A DNA stretch of 64,000 nucleotides from Colwellia sp. (GTDB lineage: Bacteria > Pseudomonadota > Gammaproteobacteria > Enterobacterales > Alteromonadaceae): positions 51,936 to 115,935 of the forward strand of contig JABSOW010000014.1 in the NCBI GenBank assembly GCA_013215465.1, written 5' to 3'. A program made the translations under genes and the position numbers. The notes under the pieces were generated by a model. It had not been told where the DNA came from and did not search any database. It saw nothing but the letters and a program-made list of their open reading frames with translations. Positions 53,857-64,000 of the stretch are shown here, piece by piece; within the stretch, counting starts at the first letter, position 1; each line of letters starts with the position of its first letter.

Positions 53857-55887
53857 TTATAACTTAAATTCTTGTACTGATTGTTGTAACTCTTCAGCTA
53901 GACGGGCAACTTCACTACTTGATTCAGCAGTTTGTCGTGAACCGGCACTAGTTTGTTCGGCTATGGCCACAATAGATTCAAGGTTTTCACTAATTTCATG
54001 GGCAACAACACTTTGCTCTTCTGCTGCGGTAGCTATTTGTGAGCTGCGATCGAAAGCTTCATGAACCGCATGAGTAATGCTTTCTAATGCTTTATCGGCT
54101 TCTTCTGACTGGTTAACACAGTCAGAAGCTTTTGACTTGCCAGTGTCCATTACCGTTACTGCCTTACCTGCGCCCGTTTGTAGTGCTTCAATCATGGTTT
54201 GAATTTCTGATGTAGACTCTTGTGTTCTACTGGCTAACGTGCGCACTTCATCAGCAACAACAGCAAATCCTCTACCTTGCTCACCAGCACGAGCCGCTTC
54301 AATAGCCGCATTTAAAGCGAGTAGGTTGGTTTGCTCTGCAATGCCACGAATAACATCTAAAATACCACCAATAGAGGCACTATCTTGTTGTAATTGGTTG
54401 ATCACTTGCGCAGCAGAGTCAACTTCAGTTGCTAGTTGTTCTATAGTTTCACGATTACGTGCTGAAATTACTTTTACGCGCTCTGCTTCATCATCGGCTT
54501 GTTTTATTTCACCTAAAGCATCATTAACGCTTGATAGCACACTTTGTGCCGTGCTGCTCATTTCTGTGGTCGCAGATGCCGCTTGTTGTACTTGGCTACG
54601 TTGTTCTTCAATCGCTGTGGTGCTTTCCGCGGTGACGGCAGATGTTTGTTCGGCTGCTGCGGCCAGTTGTGAAGAGCGATTAACAATACCTTCAATTAAG
54701 TTCCGTAAACTATCAATAAGTAAATTACAATTTTTAGAAAGCTGAGCAAATTCATCTTGACCACTTTCATCTAACTTGTGAGATAAATCGCCTGAAGAGA
54801 CAATATTTAACATATCATTAACGCGAGCCAATGGACGGGTAATACTGATCAAAGTAAAACGGGCAATGATAATAGCAATAATAATTGAGGCAATCATAAT
54901 AAAGGTTGTTTGAGTATTGCCGCTGGCAACGGAACTTTTAACTAACTCACTTGCTTTAATTGTTGCTTGATTGGCTAAATCGACTTGTTTTTCTAATATA
55001 TTGTTAACTTTTACGGTGTCTTCTTCCTCCGCTGCTAACATCTTCTTAGTTTCTTGATTGGCAATTAGCTGAGCTTTTTTATGAAAAATTATGCCGGTAT
55101 CAGCAGACAATAACTCTTCTAGGCCTGAAAAATCGTCGGCTAAATTTTGAGCGACACCACCTATATCGTTCATTGTTAGTTCGGCAATGATTTCGTTCAC
55201 TGAGCTTTGAGCTTCTTCTAAGCTATATGAAATTTCACTTTCTATTAATTCTGCGGTGCTATCTGAAAGCGTATCGCGATATTCAAATGAAGAAGAAACA
55301 ATACTATTCAATTGATTCTCTAATTGCTCACTTAAGCTTATTGCCCGTTGTAATTTACTATCGGCTAGTCGGTGATCAGCTAAATCTAATAATAAGGTTA
55401 CCGCATCATCAGCTTTTTCTTCTAAGACACTAACTTTTTCGCTTAAGGCGTTTTTTTGCTCAATAGACGTTTTCCTGTTTTCAAAAACGGCTAAGGCCTC
55501 CTCTTCAAATTTGGCGAATAATTGTGTGACTTTATTTAGATTGTTTATTAATTCGCTTTCATTTTGAACTAAGTTTTTAAGTTGTTTAAATGCGGGAATG
55601 AATTGCGCATCAATAGTTTTATATGAATGCAAATCTTCAGCTAATGCCGCTAAATCATCTCGATAAAAGCCCTTTAAAGTGAAGTTTGCCATTTGGCTTA
55701 ACTGTAAAGACAGCTTGTTACTCCCTTTTAGCATTGGGATCGCTAAATCATTTTGTTGTCTGGTTGACTCACTAATTGTGTTCAAGTTGAGTAAAGAGAT
55801 TACGCTAGTTAAAATAAGTAAAATTGAAATGATGGCAAAACCACCAATAATCTTTATCGCTACGGTTAAATTCATAAATACCACCAA
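53857..55887 (-). CDS. methyl-accepting chemotaxis protein
   Basis: 676 residues. Membrane helices at about 10-30 and 330-350 bracket a large helical periplasmic sensor (about 35-325) of the helical-bundle type, with no recognisable ligand signature. HAMP follows near 350-405, then the methylated helices and the tip [20 protein letters not shown] with [20 protein letters not shown]. The start [16 protein letters not shown] has an alternative Met 5. It is an orphan receptor here; no che genes are nearby. Confidence 0.92.
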   Translation of the reverse strand: MVVFMNLTVAIKIIGGFAIISILLILTSVISLLNLNTISESTRQQNDLAIPMLKGSNKLSLQLSQMANFTLKGFYRDDLAALAEDLHSYKTIDAQFIPAFKQLKNLVQNESELINNLNKVTQLFAKFEEEALAVFENRKTSIEQKNALSEKVSVLEEKADDAVTLLLDLADHRLADSKLQRAISLSEQLENQLNSIVSSSFEYRDTLSDSTAELIESEISYSLEEAQSSVNEIIAELTMNDIGGVAQNLADDFSGLEELLSADTGIIFHKKAQLIANQETKKMLAAEEEDTVKVNNILEKQVDLANQATIKASELVKSSVASGNTQTTFIMIASIIIAIIIARFTLISITRPLARVNDMLNIVSSGDLSHKLDESGQDEFAQLSKNCNLLIDSLRNLIEGIVNRSSQLAAAAEQTSAVTAESTTAIEEQRSQVQQAASATTEMSSTAQSVLSSVNDALGEIKQADDEAERVKVISARNRETIEQLATEVDSAAQVINQLQQDSASIGGILDVIRGIAEQTNLLALNAAIEAARAGEQGRGFAVVADEVRTLASRTQESTSEIQTMIEALQTGAGKAVTVMDTGKSKASDCVNQSEEADKALESITHAVHEAFDRSSQIATAAEEQSVVAHEISENLESIVAIAEQTSAGSRQTAESSSEVARLAEELQQSVQEFKL

Positions 55888-56217
55888 TTAGTTTTAGGCA
55901 AATGCATTAGTTATCGGAATAATTATTGATTATTCTCTTATGTTAGGGTTTGTTGAACTTTCGAGATTGTCCGAATAATTCGGCCAAAAGCATGTTACTC
56001 CTTGTTGAGTAGTATTTGCTTAGAGTGACTAGGCTACACACCTTAGTTATTTTTATTTATAGTTAGCTCTGCATCCATATAAAACACCATTGACTAATTG
56101 CCATTGTTTGTCGCGGTTATCGCTATTTTAAGGTGTTTTTATGAACAAATCTGTACCCGATACATAGGGTTAACGTTTTGAGTATATCAAGCTACGCAGC
56201 TTTTTCATCCATTATAT
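55888..56217. other. gene-free region between the chemoreceptor and apaH
   Basis: 330 bp, AT-rich, no gene. It presumably holds the chemoreceptor promoter (minus strand) and the end of the apaH transcript. Only a small CGAATAATTCG palindrome near 55972 was noticed. Confidence 0.5.
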
Positions 56218-57060
56218 CTATTTACTTACTACTTTGTGCGTAGGCTCTGTGAATATCTTTTTATCATGCCAACGTAATAGTGTTAAATAATTTCCCCAAA
56301 CACAGCCTGTGTCTAATGGGTAAATATTTTGATGGGAACACTTACCCATTAGCGCAGCCCAATGGCCAAATACCCAGGTAGTTTCAGCAATAACTGATGA
56401 TAATTCATACCAAGGTAATAACGCTGTGCTTGATTGCTTATTGTTTTGAAGAAGGGTGTTGGGAGCTAATTTATGGTCGAACTCGAGGTTTTTATTGCTA
56501 TAACAGTAACGCATACGGGTAAATGCGTTAATTGTGTAGCGAAATTTTTCTATTTCGGTGTTAGCTTGCTGCCAGTTATTCGGCTTTTCACCGTACATTA
56601 ATGATAACCAAACATTTCTCTTGCTAGAGCTCAGTCGCTGTTGAGCAAACGTTGCTTGCTCTATGGCTTGTGTCAAAGTCCATTGAGGGGAAATGCCAGC
56701 ATGACTCATGTAGGCGTTATCATTGCCTATTTTTTGCAGTAATGGTTGTTGGGCTAACCAATTCATTAATTCGTCAGCATCATCAGCAGCTAGCAACATC
56801 TTGAGTTGATCTTGTTTTTTTACTTTTTTGATACCGGCATAAACGGCAAGTAAATGCAGATCATGATTACCGAGTACTATTTTTGCTGAATCCTTCAGTG
56901 ATTTAACAAAACGAAGCGTTGCTAAAGAATCGGGTCCTCTAGCAACAAGATCACCGGCGATATAAAGTTGATCGACTTCGCGATTAAAAGCAACCTGCTT
57001 TAATAAAGCAACTAATTCGCTATAACAGCCTTGAATATCACCAACTAAATATACAGCCAT
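56218..57060 (-). CDS. apaH: symmetrical bis(5'-nucleosyl)-tetraphosphatase ApaH
   Basis: Hydrolyses Ap4A to two ADP and can decap Np4-capped RNA. The metallophosphatase motifs are visible: GDIQGCY near residue 7, GDLVARGPDS near 36 and GNHDLHLL near 64, then SHAGISPQW and the GHWAA segment. At 280 residues it is a normal length. Last gene of the lptD-surA-pdxA-rsmA-apaH cluster. In many relatives apaG sits between rsmA and apaH; here only 15 bp separate them. Confidence 0.95.
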   Translation of the reverse strand: MAVYLVGDIQGCYSELVALLKQVAFNREVDQLYIAGDLVARGPDSLATLRFVKSLKDSAKIVLGNHDLHLLAVYAGIKKVKKQDQLKMLLAADDADELMNWLAQQPLLQKIGNDNAYMSHAGISPQWTLTQAIEQATFAQQRLSSSKRNVWLSLMYGEKPNNWQQANTEIEKFRYTINAFTRMRYCYSNKNLEFDHKLAPNTLLQNNKQSSTALLPWYELSSVIAETTWVFGHWAALMGKCSHQNIYPLDTGCVWGNYLTLLRWHDKKIFTEPTHKVVSK

Positions 57061-57075
57061 TTGATCTCTACATGT

Positions 57076-57954
57076 TTAGCTATCATCTTGCTCTTGTGCT
57101 CTTTTGATGGCACGTCGCGAAAGTTTTTTATTCCTTGGCGCAATTGGCTCTGGTGGGTTATCAACAATAAAATTTGCCAACATGATGTAATCATCAATAG
57201 TTAAATTTTCTGGGCGTACATTTGCATCAATATTAAGGCTTTCTAATTGTGCGACGCTAATTAGGTTTTTGAAGCTATTCCGGATAGTTTTTCTACGTTG
57301 ATTAAACGCCGCTAAACATACGGTATTAAGTGCAGCAATGTCTTTTACTGGATTTTTAATATCACGGTGTGGTACTAATCTCACTATCGCAGAGTCGACT
57401 TTAGGGGCCGGCTTAAATGCTTCTGGGCCTATTTCCATTACTGGAATTACTTGGCACTGGTATTGGGTCATAATAGATAATCTACCATAAGCTTTACAGT
57501 CTGGACCCGCGGCCATACGCTCTACTACTTCTTTTTGTAGCATAAAGTGCATGTCTTGAACTATGTCTTTAAAAGTGAGTAGGTGAAAAATTAATGGTGT
57601 GGAAATGTTATAAGGTAAGTTGCCAAAAATGCGTAATGGTTTTTTATCTGTTGCTAATTGGCCAAAATCAAATTTTAAGGCATCGGTTTCGTAAATCGTT
57701 AAGTGTGGCGCTAAAAATGGATGGTGACGTAGCCTCTTAGCTAAGTCTCTATCAAGCTCTACTACCGATAATTTTTCTGCTCGTTCTATTACTGGCTCAG
57801 TTAACGCACCAAGACCGGGGCCTATTTCGACTAAATTTTCTCCAGGCTCGGGATTAATCGCATCAATAATATCGCTGATGACCGCTTCATTATGAAGAAA
57901 ATTTTGGCCAAAACGTTTTTTTGCTTGGTGACCTAAATGGGTTTTACTGTTCAT
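57076..57954 (-). CDS. rsmA: 16S rRNA dimethyladenosine transferase RsmA (KsgA)
   Basis: Dimethylates A1518 and A1519 of 16S rRNA late in 30S assembly. Features: [16 protein letters not shown], the SAM loop [23 protein letters not shown], and catalytic [15 protein letters not shown], then the C-terminal helical domain ([12 protein letters not shown]). It is slightly longer than E. coli (292 against 273) owing to a basic tail. A GTAGGTC palindrome lies in the 39-bp gap to pdxA. Confidence 0.96.
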   Translation of the reverse strand: MNSKTHLGHQAKKRFGQNFLHNEAVISDIIDAINPEPGENLVEIGPGLGALTEPVIERAEKLSVVELDRDLAKRLRHHPFLAPHLTIYETDALKFDFGQLATDKKPLRIFGNLPYNISTPLIFHLLTFKDIVQDMHFMLQKEVVERMAAGPDCKAYGRLSIMTQYQCQVIPVMEIGPEAFKPAPKVDSAIVRLVPHRDIKNPVKDIAALNTVCLAAFNQRRKTIRNSFKNLISVAQLESLNIDANVRPENLTIDDYIMLANFIVDNPPEPIAPRNKKLSRRAIKRAQEQDDS

Positions 57955-57970
57955 GAAAATATCTCTTATT

Positions 57971-57992
57971 GTCAGACTAAAGCCTGACCTAC
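57971..57992 (-). repeat. GTAGGTC palindromic REP-like unit inside the rsmA-pdxA junction
   Basis: Minus-strand reading GTAGGTCAGGCT then TTAGTCTGAC. Fits the GTAGGTC-N-TTTA-N-GAC pattern of units at 24221, 24267 and 29619 with a different arm sequence. It lies between co-oriented genes of one operon. Confidence 0.75.
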
Positions 57993-57993
57993 A

Positions 57994-58977
57994 TTATTTA
58001 CTGCTATCTACTAGGTTAATTGCACTGTTAATAGCTTCTATCATACTGCCAGAATCTGCTTCTCCAGTACCGGCTAACTCTAATGCCGTACCATGGTCTA
58101 CTGAGGTGCGAATATAAGGTAAGCCTAAAGTGATGTTAACGGATGAACCAAAGCCTTTGTATTTTAATACCGGTAAACCTTGATCATGGTACATACTTAA
58201 AATAGCATCTGCATCCTTTAAGTATTTCTCTTGGAATATAGTGTCTGCTGGTAGGGGACCAATAATATTAATGCCTTCTGCTCTTAGTTCGGCAAATGCT
58301 GGTTGCATTACGTCGATTTCTTCTCGACCTAAATGGCCATCTTCACCAGCATGAGGGTTAATGCCGCAAGCATATATTGTTGGGTTTTTTATCCCGAATT
58401 TACTTTGTAAATCTGTATGTAATATACGGGTTACCTTCTGTAATCTCTCGAAAGTAATAGCCTTTGCTACATAGGCAAGCGGTATGTGAGTGGTAACTAA
58501 GGCAACACGTAAGCCTGTGGTCGCTAACATCATTACCACATCAGAACAGTTAGCTTGATGAGCAAAGTACTCAGTATGACCGCTAAAAGGAACCCCAGAT
58601 TTATTGATTAAACCTTTATGTACTGGCCCTGTTACTATGGCCTCGAATTCCCCAGACATATTTTTATCACTAGCTACTTTGAGGGTTTTAACCACATAAG
58701 CACCATTGTTTGTCTCAAGGGTACCGGGGATACTTGGCTGAGCCAATGGTATATCTAATATGGTTAACGTACCAGCGACTTGAGGAATAGCTTTAAGGCT
58801 AGCATCATAATCAATTAATACTATCGGTAAATTTAGCTGTTTAGCACGCTGTTTTATTAGTTCTTTTGAGGCAACAACGACTAGTTGTACTGGCCAAGCC
58901 TGCTGTGCTATGGCAATAACTAAATCAGGTCCTATACCTGCCGGCTCACCGGGAGTAAGGGCTATACGGGTAGTCAT
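57994..58977 (-). CDS. pdxA: 4-hydroxythreonine-4-phosphate dehydrogenase PdxA
   Basis: Oxidises 4-phosphohydroxy-L-threonine in pyridoxal phosphate synthesis. Opening [20 protein letters not shown], substrate segment [20 protein letters not shown], and metal-binding His positions in [17 protein letters not shown] and [12 protein letters not shown]. At 327 residues it is a normal length. It starts 2 bp after the surA stop, so the two are co-transcribed. Confidence 0.96.
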   Translation of the reverse strand: MTTRIALTPGEPAGIGPDLVIAIAQQAWPVQLVVVASKELIKQRAKQLNLPIVLIDYDASLKAIPQVAGTLTILDIPLAQPSIPGTLETNNGAYVVKTLKVASDKNMSGEFEAIVTGPVHKGLINKSGVPFSGHTEYFAHQANCSDVVMMLATTGLRVALVTTHIPLAYVAKAITFERLQKVTRILHTDLQSKFGIKNPTIYACGINPHAGEDGHLGREEIDVMQPAFAELRAEGINIIGPLPADTIFQEKYLKDADAILSMYHDQGLPVLKYKGFGSSVNITLGLPYIRTSVDHGTALELAGTGEADSGSMIEAINSAINLVDSSK

Positions 58978-58979
58978 CT

Positions 58980-60278
58980 CTATTTATCCTGTTCAAAAAT
59001 TTCGATATAAGCTTCATCGCGAGTTTCTTTGATCCATCTGGCGCTTTCAACACCAAACTTACGATTATGGAGAATTTGATAAACGCGATTTTTATTCACT
59101 TGTGAGGTAGCATCAATCATACGACGATCATTTAGCTGAATGATATGCCAACCAAAAGATGAACGAAATGGTTGGTGGTATTCACCAATTTTCATGGTGG
59201 CTAATGCCTCTTTAAATGCCGGATCATAACTGCTGGGATCTGCCCAACCTAAATCGCCACCACGAATAGAGGTAGGTCCTTCAGAAAACTCTTTGGCTAA
59301 ATCGGCAAAGGTGGCATCTCCGGCATTAATTTTATCGAGCATATCTTGTAATTGCACTTCTACTTTGGCTTCACTTAAAATGATAGACGGTTTTATCAAG
59401 ATGTGGCTAGCTTTTACTTCTTCTACTTCCACTATTTGACGACCACGGATATCGAGTACTTTTACAATACTAAAGCCTAAACCGGTGCGAATAGGACCTA
59501 CTACCGTATCTTTATTTTTTCCTGCAATTAGCTCTGAAAAAAGTGTTGGCATTTCGTTAATATTTTTCCAGCCCAAATCACCACCTGCTAAGGCATTGGT
59601 ACCGCCTGATGAGGCGATAGCTATTTTAGTGAAATTTGAACCACTATTAAGTAGCTCAATAACTTTATCAGCACGCACTTTACTGGCGGTCATGTCAGCT
59701 TGGGTCGCATCTGAAGGAAATTCAATTAAGATATGACCAAGATGATATTCGACATCATTATTGGTTTGTTCTTTCATTAAGGCTAATAAGTTAGCTACTT
59801 CTTGCGGGGAGATATAAATACGGCGTCTAACACTATTACGGCGTACTTCACCGGTAATTAGCTCGGTACGAACATTTTCACGATATTTTTCATAATCTTC
59901 ACCATCACTTATGATCGTTTGACGAAACTGAGCTAAGGTTAATTTGTTTTCTTTGGCCATATTGGCAATGGTTTGATCTAGCTGAGCATCACTAACTTGT
60001 ACGCCCATACGCTCACCAATTTGTATAATTAAGCTGTCATTAATCAGCTTGTCCATGACTTGGGTGCGTAATGCTCCGTCAGAAGGTAGCGCTTGATTAT
60101 TTTTTTTAGCTTGTGTTTTTATATTTTTCAGTAAATCTTGCACTTCTGATTCAAGTACTACACCAGCGTTAACAATGGCGGCAACCTTGTCTAGCAGTTC
60201 TTCTTTTGCTTGAACTTGAGTACTTAACCCTGCATAAAGTGTGCAGGTGATGATTAATGTTTTAACTAAATTTTTCAT
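58980..60278 (-). CDS. surA: periplasmic chaperone/peptidyl-prolyl isomerase SurA
   Basis: Escorts unfolded outer-membrane proteins to the BAM complex. Signal peptide (about 1-24, [11 protein letters not shown]), SurA N domain ([20 protein letters not shown]), two parvulin domains ([20 protein letters not shown] near 178; [12 protein letters not shown] near 288) and the C-terminal helix. At 432 residues it is a normal length. Downstream of lptD by 76 bp, the usual order; LptD is itself a SurA client. Confidence 0.95.
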   Translation of the reverse strand: MKNLVKTLIITCTLYAGLSTQVQAKEELLDKVAAIVNAGVVLESEVQDLLKNIKTQAKKNNQALPSDGALRTQVMDKLINDSLIIQIGERMGVQVSDAQLDQTIANMAKENKLTLAQFRQTIISDGEDYEKYRENVRTELITGEVRRNSVRRRIYISPQEVANLLALMKEQTNNDVEYHLGHILIEFPSDATQADMTASKVRADKVIELLNSGSNFTKIAIASSGGTNALAGGDLGWKNINEMPTLFSELIAGKNKDTVVGPIRTGLGFSIVKVLDIRGRQIVEVEEVKASHILIKPSIILSEAKVEVQLQDMLDKINAGDATFADLAKEFSEGPTSIRGGDLGWADPSSYDPAFKEALATMKIGEYHQPFRSSFGWHIIQLNDRRMIDATSQVNKNRVYQILHNRKFGVESARWIKETRDEAYIEIFEQDK

Positions 60279-60354
60279 GAATTATACATCTTGGTTATGG
60301 TGCATTGTTAGTTTCTATATGCTTAATTTTATTAGTGACTAGGTTGGTAAACCA

Positions 60355-62673
60355 CTAGTTTTGTAAATAGTAAGGGCGTTTATAGCCAAAAATACTTGCA
60401 TCAAACATTTCTTGTGTGCCAATGGCATCTTGTTTGGCATTTAGCCCTTTGATGATGAACTGTAGCACGAAACCACTATTAAATTCATCGCGGTTTTCAT
60501 TGAATAAGCCATCACCGCTTAAGTTTGAGTTTATGTGTCTATGATAGGCAATACGTAAAGCCCAACAGCAGCTTTCATATTGCAAGCCTGCATAACGTTC
60601 TAAACTACGATTTTGTTTTAAATCTTGCGTAAGTCGCCCGACAAAAGCCCAGTCTTTATTAACAGCAAAGCTAGCTAATGCTGATGCTTGCTCTAAGCTA
60701 CTACCTGAGACATTACGAGTGTACCTATGGTTCAATTGAACTGAATTATATTTATCAATTTGATAATTTAGTGACATTTGACTTTTGTTGGTAAAACTTT
60801 CTCGGGTGTTATATTGAATATCACTACTGATTTGCCATTGCTGGTTTAGCCGATAAAATAAATTTGCCGCTACAGACGATTGCTGGCTTGTTAAGGTATC
60901 AACATTAACATCATCAATAAGTTCATCAAAAATATTATCGTCGGACAAATACTGTATGCGACCAACACTTAAACGAAAAACTTCTAGGTTTGATTGATCA
61001 AGTACACGGCTTGTTACACCCCAAGTATATTGATTAGCACCGGCAATTCTATCTAAACCACTATAGCTTCGGTCTCTAAATAAGCCATTATAATCATCTT
61101 GTAAATTAGTGGTATCGTAAAGGCCGATGTTTGATTGGTCTTTTTCGGGAATGTATAAGTATTGTATTTGTGGTTCTATGGTTTGAGTGTAACCATTACC
61201 AAACAAAGACAGGGTACGATCGAAATTTATGCCACCATGAAACCTTACTTTAGGTAGTGTACGGTTAATATGTTTGCTTAAGTCACTGCCCTCTTGAATG
61301 TCGTTTTGTTGGTAATAGGTATGCATTAACTTAAACTCTGAATTTAAAAACCACGCAGGGGTAGATATCGGAAAGCTTAAACCTGCTTCAACGTGATAAC
61401 GATTAGCACTGACCTGTTGTTTAGTTTCTGCGGCAAAGCTTGTTAATTCAGAATAGAGCTCAAATTGTCCCTGTAAGGTTTGCTCTGAGAAAAGCGTGAA
61501 AGGTTGTTGGGCTGAAATTTCAATATGAGGTAAGGTTTTATAGCTCGGTTGGTGATTGCCAAGCACTTCAAAATCTTGTATTTTCATGGTGGTTTGCCAA
61601 TACTCCCCAAAATAAGACAGTTCACCTACTTGATACAAATAAGCATCGTTAGCGTTATATTCTTTTGAACCAATATCAACTAAATAGTTGTCGTCACTGA
61701 TGGTGGTATAATCTATATAGGCACGAAAATCATCTGAAAATGTACCGACATGTTGCAGCCTTGCAAGGTAACGAGCGTCGTCGTTTGATGTGATCGCACT
61801 ATCTTTATTTAAGTACTCTACATTAATGTTACCCGATTGTAGATCGGTTAAATAACGAAATTCAGTTTTCAATTGCATGCCCCGTTTAGACATATAATTG
61901 GGCGTAATAGTTGCGTCTATATTTGGAGCGATATTCCAATAGTAAGGTGTTTCAATTTCTAATCCTGAATTACTAGAGCTACCAATTTTAGGATATAAAA
62001 AGCCGCTTTTTCGTTGCTTTGATACTGGAAATGAGAAATAAGGTAAATACAAAACGGGTACATCGAAGAGTCGAATTTGGGCATGATAAGCTTGGCCTGA
62101 ACTACCATCGGCTGATATTTCAATTTCAGATGCTTTTATTTGCCAGTCAGGTTTATCACCTATACAGGTTGTATAAGTTGAATTTAATAAACTTAAACCC
62201 TCTGTTGTATTGATTTGTAATTCACCAGCACTACCGTGACCTGGGCTGCCATATAATTGATAGGAGGTGTTAAGCATAACACTGGACTGGTCATTTTTAC
62301 TGGCATTTAGCTCATCGGCAAGAATATCAATATTTTGATTTTGATAGTGTATATTGCCTTTGGCATTAAATTTCATCAATAATCGATCAAAGGTTAATTG
62401 ATCAGCTGTTATGGTTTGGCTTTTATCTATAAGTGTGACATCACCACTAAAGTTGGCAATTTGATCTTTTTCAATACTGGAGTATTTTGAGGTAATACGA
62501 ATGCTATCATCGGTTACTTGCACCGCATTTGTTGCTATAGGTACAAAAGTTGGGATAGCACATTGAAGTTGTGGTGGTGTCGTTTCTTGCTCAGTGGTAA
62601 TCGCAAACGTAGGTAAAGACAATACCATCGTTAATAACGCGCTACAGGAAAAAAGTTGTCGGAAAAAAAACAT
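60355..62673 (-). CDS. lptD: LPS-assembly outer-membrane protein LptD
   Basis: Inserts lipopolysaccharide into the outer leaflet, with LptE. Signal peptide (ending PTFA), N-terminal OstA beta-jellyroll ([20 protein letters not shown]), and a C-terminal 26-strand barrel ([20 protein letters not shown] onward). The four disulfide cysteines are recognisable: [17 protein letters not shown] and the C-terminal pair [14 protein letters not shown]. At 772 residues it is a normal length. Confidence 0.95.
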   Translation of the reverse strand: MFFFRQLFSCSALLTMVLSLPTFAITTEQETTPPQLQCAIPTFVPIATNAVQVTDDSIRITSKYSSIEKDQIANFSGDVTLIDKSQTITADQLTFDRLLMKFNAKGNIHYQNQNIDILADELNASKNDQSSVMLNTSYQLYGSPGHGSAGELQINTTEGLSLLNSTYTTCIGDKPDWQIKASEIEISADGSSGQAYHAQIRLFDVPVLYLPYFSFPVSKQRKSGFLYPKIGSSSNSGLEIETPYYWNIAPNIDATITPNYMSKRGMQLKTEFRYLTDLQSGNINVEYLNKDSAITSNDDARYLARLQHVGTFSDDFRAYIDYTTISDDNYLVDIGSKEYNANDAYLYQVGELSYFGEYWQTTMKIQDFEVLGNHQPSYKTLPHIEISAQQPFTLFSEQTLQGQFELYSELTSFAAETKQQVSANRYHVEAGLSFPISTPAWFLNSEFKLMHTYYQQNDIQEGSDLSKHINRTLPKVRFHGGINFDRTLSLFGNGYTQTIEPQIQYLYIPEKDQSNIGLYDTTNLQDDYNGLFRDRSYSGLDRIAGANQYTWGVTSRVLDQSNLEVFRLSVGRIQYLSDDNIFDELIDDVNVDTLTSQQSSVAANLFYRLNQQWQISSDIQYNTRESFTNKSQMSLNYQIDKYNSVQLNHRYTRNVSGSSLEQASALASFAVNKDWAFVGRLTQDLKQNRSLERYAGLQYESCCWALRIAYHRHINSNLSGDGLFNENRDEFNSGFVLQFIIKGLNAKQDAIGTQEMFDASIFGYKRPYYLQN

Positions 62674-62740
62674 TTATTTTTAAGGTTATCTTAAATATAC
62701 GTGATGAAGCGTATATGATATAGCAAATGTAATATGGTAG

Positions 62741-62798
62741 CTATAGCCAAACCACCTGCAAGATGCAGCACTAGCATCTTGAGGTGGTTTGGCTATAG
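62741..62798. repeat. 25-bp hairpin version of the GCATCTTGAGGTGG repeat
   Basis: CTATAGCCAAACCACCTGCA... pairs with ...TGAGGTGGTTTGGCTATAG over 25 bp with a single bulged G and a 7-base loop (62767-62773). It sits between the divergent lptD and djlA starts. The right arm is the repeat found singly at 18103 and 31901. Confidence 0.9.
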
Positions 62799-62843
62799 AT
62801 CTAGCACGTAAATAGCGAATAAAGAATAGGTAATTATATAAGC

Positions 62844-63659
62844 ATGCGTATCTGGGGAAAGGTTTTAGGGTTTTTATTTGGCTTTATGTTGAGTAAAAGT
62901 TTATTTGGCGCTTTATTAGGTGTTTGGCTTGGTCATATGTTTGATCGCGCTAGAGGTTTTAATTTTGATGGTATGACAGGTGGTAAAGCTGATGATGTTA
63001 CTCGTCAAGCGGCTTTTTTTTACACCACTTTTTCGGTGATGGGGCATGTAGCAAAAGCCAAAGGGCAGGTAACTAATCATGAAATTGCTTTTGCTCGCGC
63101 TTATATGGATAAACTTGGATTAACGAATGAATTACGCCAACAAGCACAAGACGCTTTTCGAGAAGGTAAATCGGGCGGATTTCCATTAAAAGAGCGTTTG
63201 GTTAAATTTAAGAGTATTTGTGGTAATCGTCAGGATTTATTACTGATGTTCTTAGAAATTCAAATTCAAGTGGCATTTATTGATGGCGATTTAGACACTA
63301 AAGAGCGTGAAGTATTACATACTATTGCTAAATTTTTAGGTTACTCTGCACGTCAGTTAAATAATTTACTTGAAATGATTATTGCCAGTGAAGCCTTTCA
63401 TCAACAAGGCTCTCAACAATTTAATGGTAGTAATGCACCGACTAAGGCAGGACAACTTGATAATGCTTATAAAATTTTAGGCGTTAGCAAAGATACCTCA
63501 ATGCGTGATATCAAAAAGTCTTATCGAAAATTAATGTCGCAACACCATCCTGATAAATTAATTGCCAAGGGTTTACCGCCAGCGATGATGGAGGCAGCGA
63601 AAGAAAAAACCCAAGATATACAAGCGGCATGGGATATCATTTCTAAACAAGATAAATAA
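62844..63659 (+). CDS. djlA: membrane-anchored DnaJ-like co-chaperone DjlA
   Basis: 271 residues. An N-terminal membrane segment (GKVLGFLFGFMLSKSLFGAL then LGVWLGHMFD, about 5-30) is followed by a TerB-like helical domain (about 50-180). A C-terminal J domain carries the HPD motif (LMSQHHPDKLIAKG) near residue 230. It stimulates DnaK at the inner membrane. Divergent from lptD, the standard position. The downstream stop leads into an AATAAGTAAAGTTACG... repeat-like stretch. Confidence 0.95.
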   Translation: MRIWGKVLGFLFGFMLSKSLFGALLGVWLGHMFDRARGFNFDGMTGGKADDVTRQAAFFYTTFSVMGHVAKAKGQVTNHEIAFARAYMDKLGLTNELRQQAQDAFREGKSGGFPLKERLVKFKSICGNRQDLLLMFLEIQIQVAFIDGDLDTKEREVLHTIAKFLGYSARQLNNLLEMIIASEAFHQQGSQQFNGSNAPTKAGQLDNAYKILGVSKDTSMRDIKKSYRKLMSQHHPDKLIAKGLPPAMMEAAKEKTQDIQAAWDIISKQDK

Positions 63660-63989
63660 GTAAAGTTACGGGTTGCGAGTTACTAGTTTCGAAGACAAAT
63701 TATATAAAGTTTGGTGTTTTCGCTATCTGTATTAGCTCAAGTTAGATCTAACGTTTCTAAATCTCAGGGTTTTACTCAATCTGATAGGCAGCTATAAGCT
63801 CATTCTTGCCGTTGAAAGTGCTTATATAAAGGAGATTTTGAAAGCTTTTCAACCATATGTCTATTTTCATCAATTCTCTTTTTGATATATGTTGAAAAAT
63901 CATCCCGTGCATCTATTATTATTTGGCTCTGTTGTAGCTAATTGTTGTCTATACTTATAAATGAGTCTAACTTATTGAAGGTAATAGCA
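63660..63989. other. gene-free region after djlA
   Basis: 330 bp without a supported gene. The first 60 bp (AATAAGTA..GTTACG..TAGTTTCGAAGACA) resemble the stretch after der (9782-9835). An imperfect hairpin is possible (GAAGACA/TGTTTTC). Confidence 0.5.
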
Positions 63990-64000
63990 ATGAATACAAA
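63990..64000 (+). CDS. possible start of a further gene, cut by the window end
   Basis: ATGAATACAAA preceded by GAAGG at a suitable distance. Only three codons are visible, so no product can be given. Confidence 0.35.

Noticed and set aside
54239..54745. 168-residue plus-strand frame opposite the second chemoreceptor
   Set aside because: It is antisense to the conserved signalling domain, Ser/Ala/Cys-rich, with no ribosome site; a shadow of the conserved codons.

Overview
The window is AT-rich marine gammaproteobacterial DNA. Gene order and protein signatures point to Alteromonadales, most likely Colwellia or a close relative (Colwelliaceae). This rests on two conserved gammaproteobacterial housekeeping blocks, psychrophile-style AT-rich codon use, and several dispersed intergenic repeat families of the kind seen in that group. 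No strain identification is claimed.

Layout. (1) 1-15.5 kb: the rlmN-pilW-rodZ-ispG-hisS-yfgM-bamB-der block (23S rRNA methylation, type IV pilus assembly, cell shape, isoprenoids, His-tRNA, outer-membrane assembly, ribosome GTPase), then a PilZ protein, xseA, and guaB-guaA. pilW has an in-frame stop that cuts off a LysM tail, and an 11-copy 7-bp tandem repeat begins inside the der stop region. (2) 15.7-24 kb: an NIT-type chemoreceptor, a DUF2959 lipoprotein with a RidA protein and a RecQ-type helicase, a drug/metabolite transporter, an unrecognised protein, and a less AT-rich methyltransferase. (3) 24.2-31.7 kb: a respiratory nitrite-reduction module. It holds a heme-type TonB receptor with two FNR-type boxes, a membrane-anchored bacteriohemerythrin divergent from nirS (cytochrome cd1) with two more FNR-type boxes between them, and a large NapC/NirT protein fused to an ethylbenzene-dehydrogenase-like heme domain with five CXXCH motifs and one CX3CH. 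No heme d1 biosynthesis genes are in the window.

(4) 31.7-37.9 kb: a truncated grxB relic, then tRNA-Ile(CAT) carrying a small integrative element (about 5.6 kb). The element is bounded by a 55-bp direct repeat and holds a tyrosine integrase, an AlpA-type regulator, several unrecognised small genes, arm-type repeats at both ends and iteron-like repeats inside. (5) 38.6-43.3 kb: an apparent operon of TonB receptor, YfiR-like periplasmic protein and membrane GGDEF-EAL protein, resembling a YfiBNR-type c-di-GMP switch with an outer-membrane receptor as the input. (6) 43.5-53.5 kb: glutaryl-CoA dehydrogenase with an Lrp-type regulator, HDOD protein, NSS transporter, RlmK-like methyltransferase, periplasmic LigE-type ligase, DUF3581, GIY-YIG, ArfB, DUF2797 and a cold-shock protein. 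(7) 53.8-64 kb: a second chemoreceptor, then the lptD-surA-pdxA-rsmA-apaH block (minus strand; apaG is missing) and divergent djlA.

The strongest candidates for undescribed biology are the hexaheme NirT-EBDH fusion with its FNR-controlled heme-uptake/hemerythrin partners, the TonB-YfiR-GGDEF/EAL operon, and the tRNA-Ile integrative element with unknown cargo. All assignments are from reading the sequence; no database search was run.
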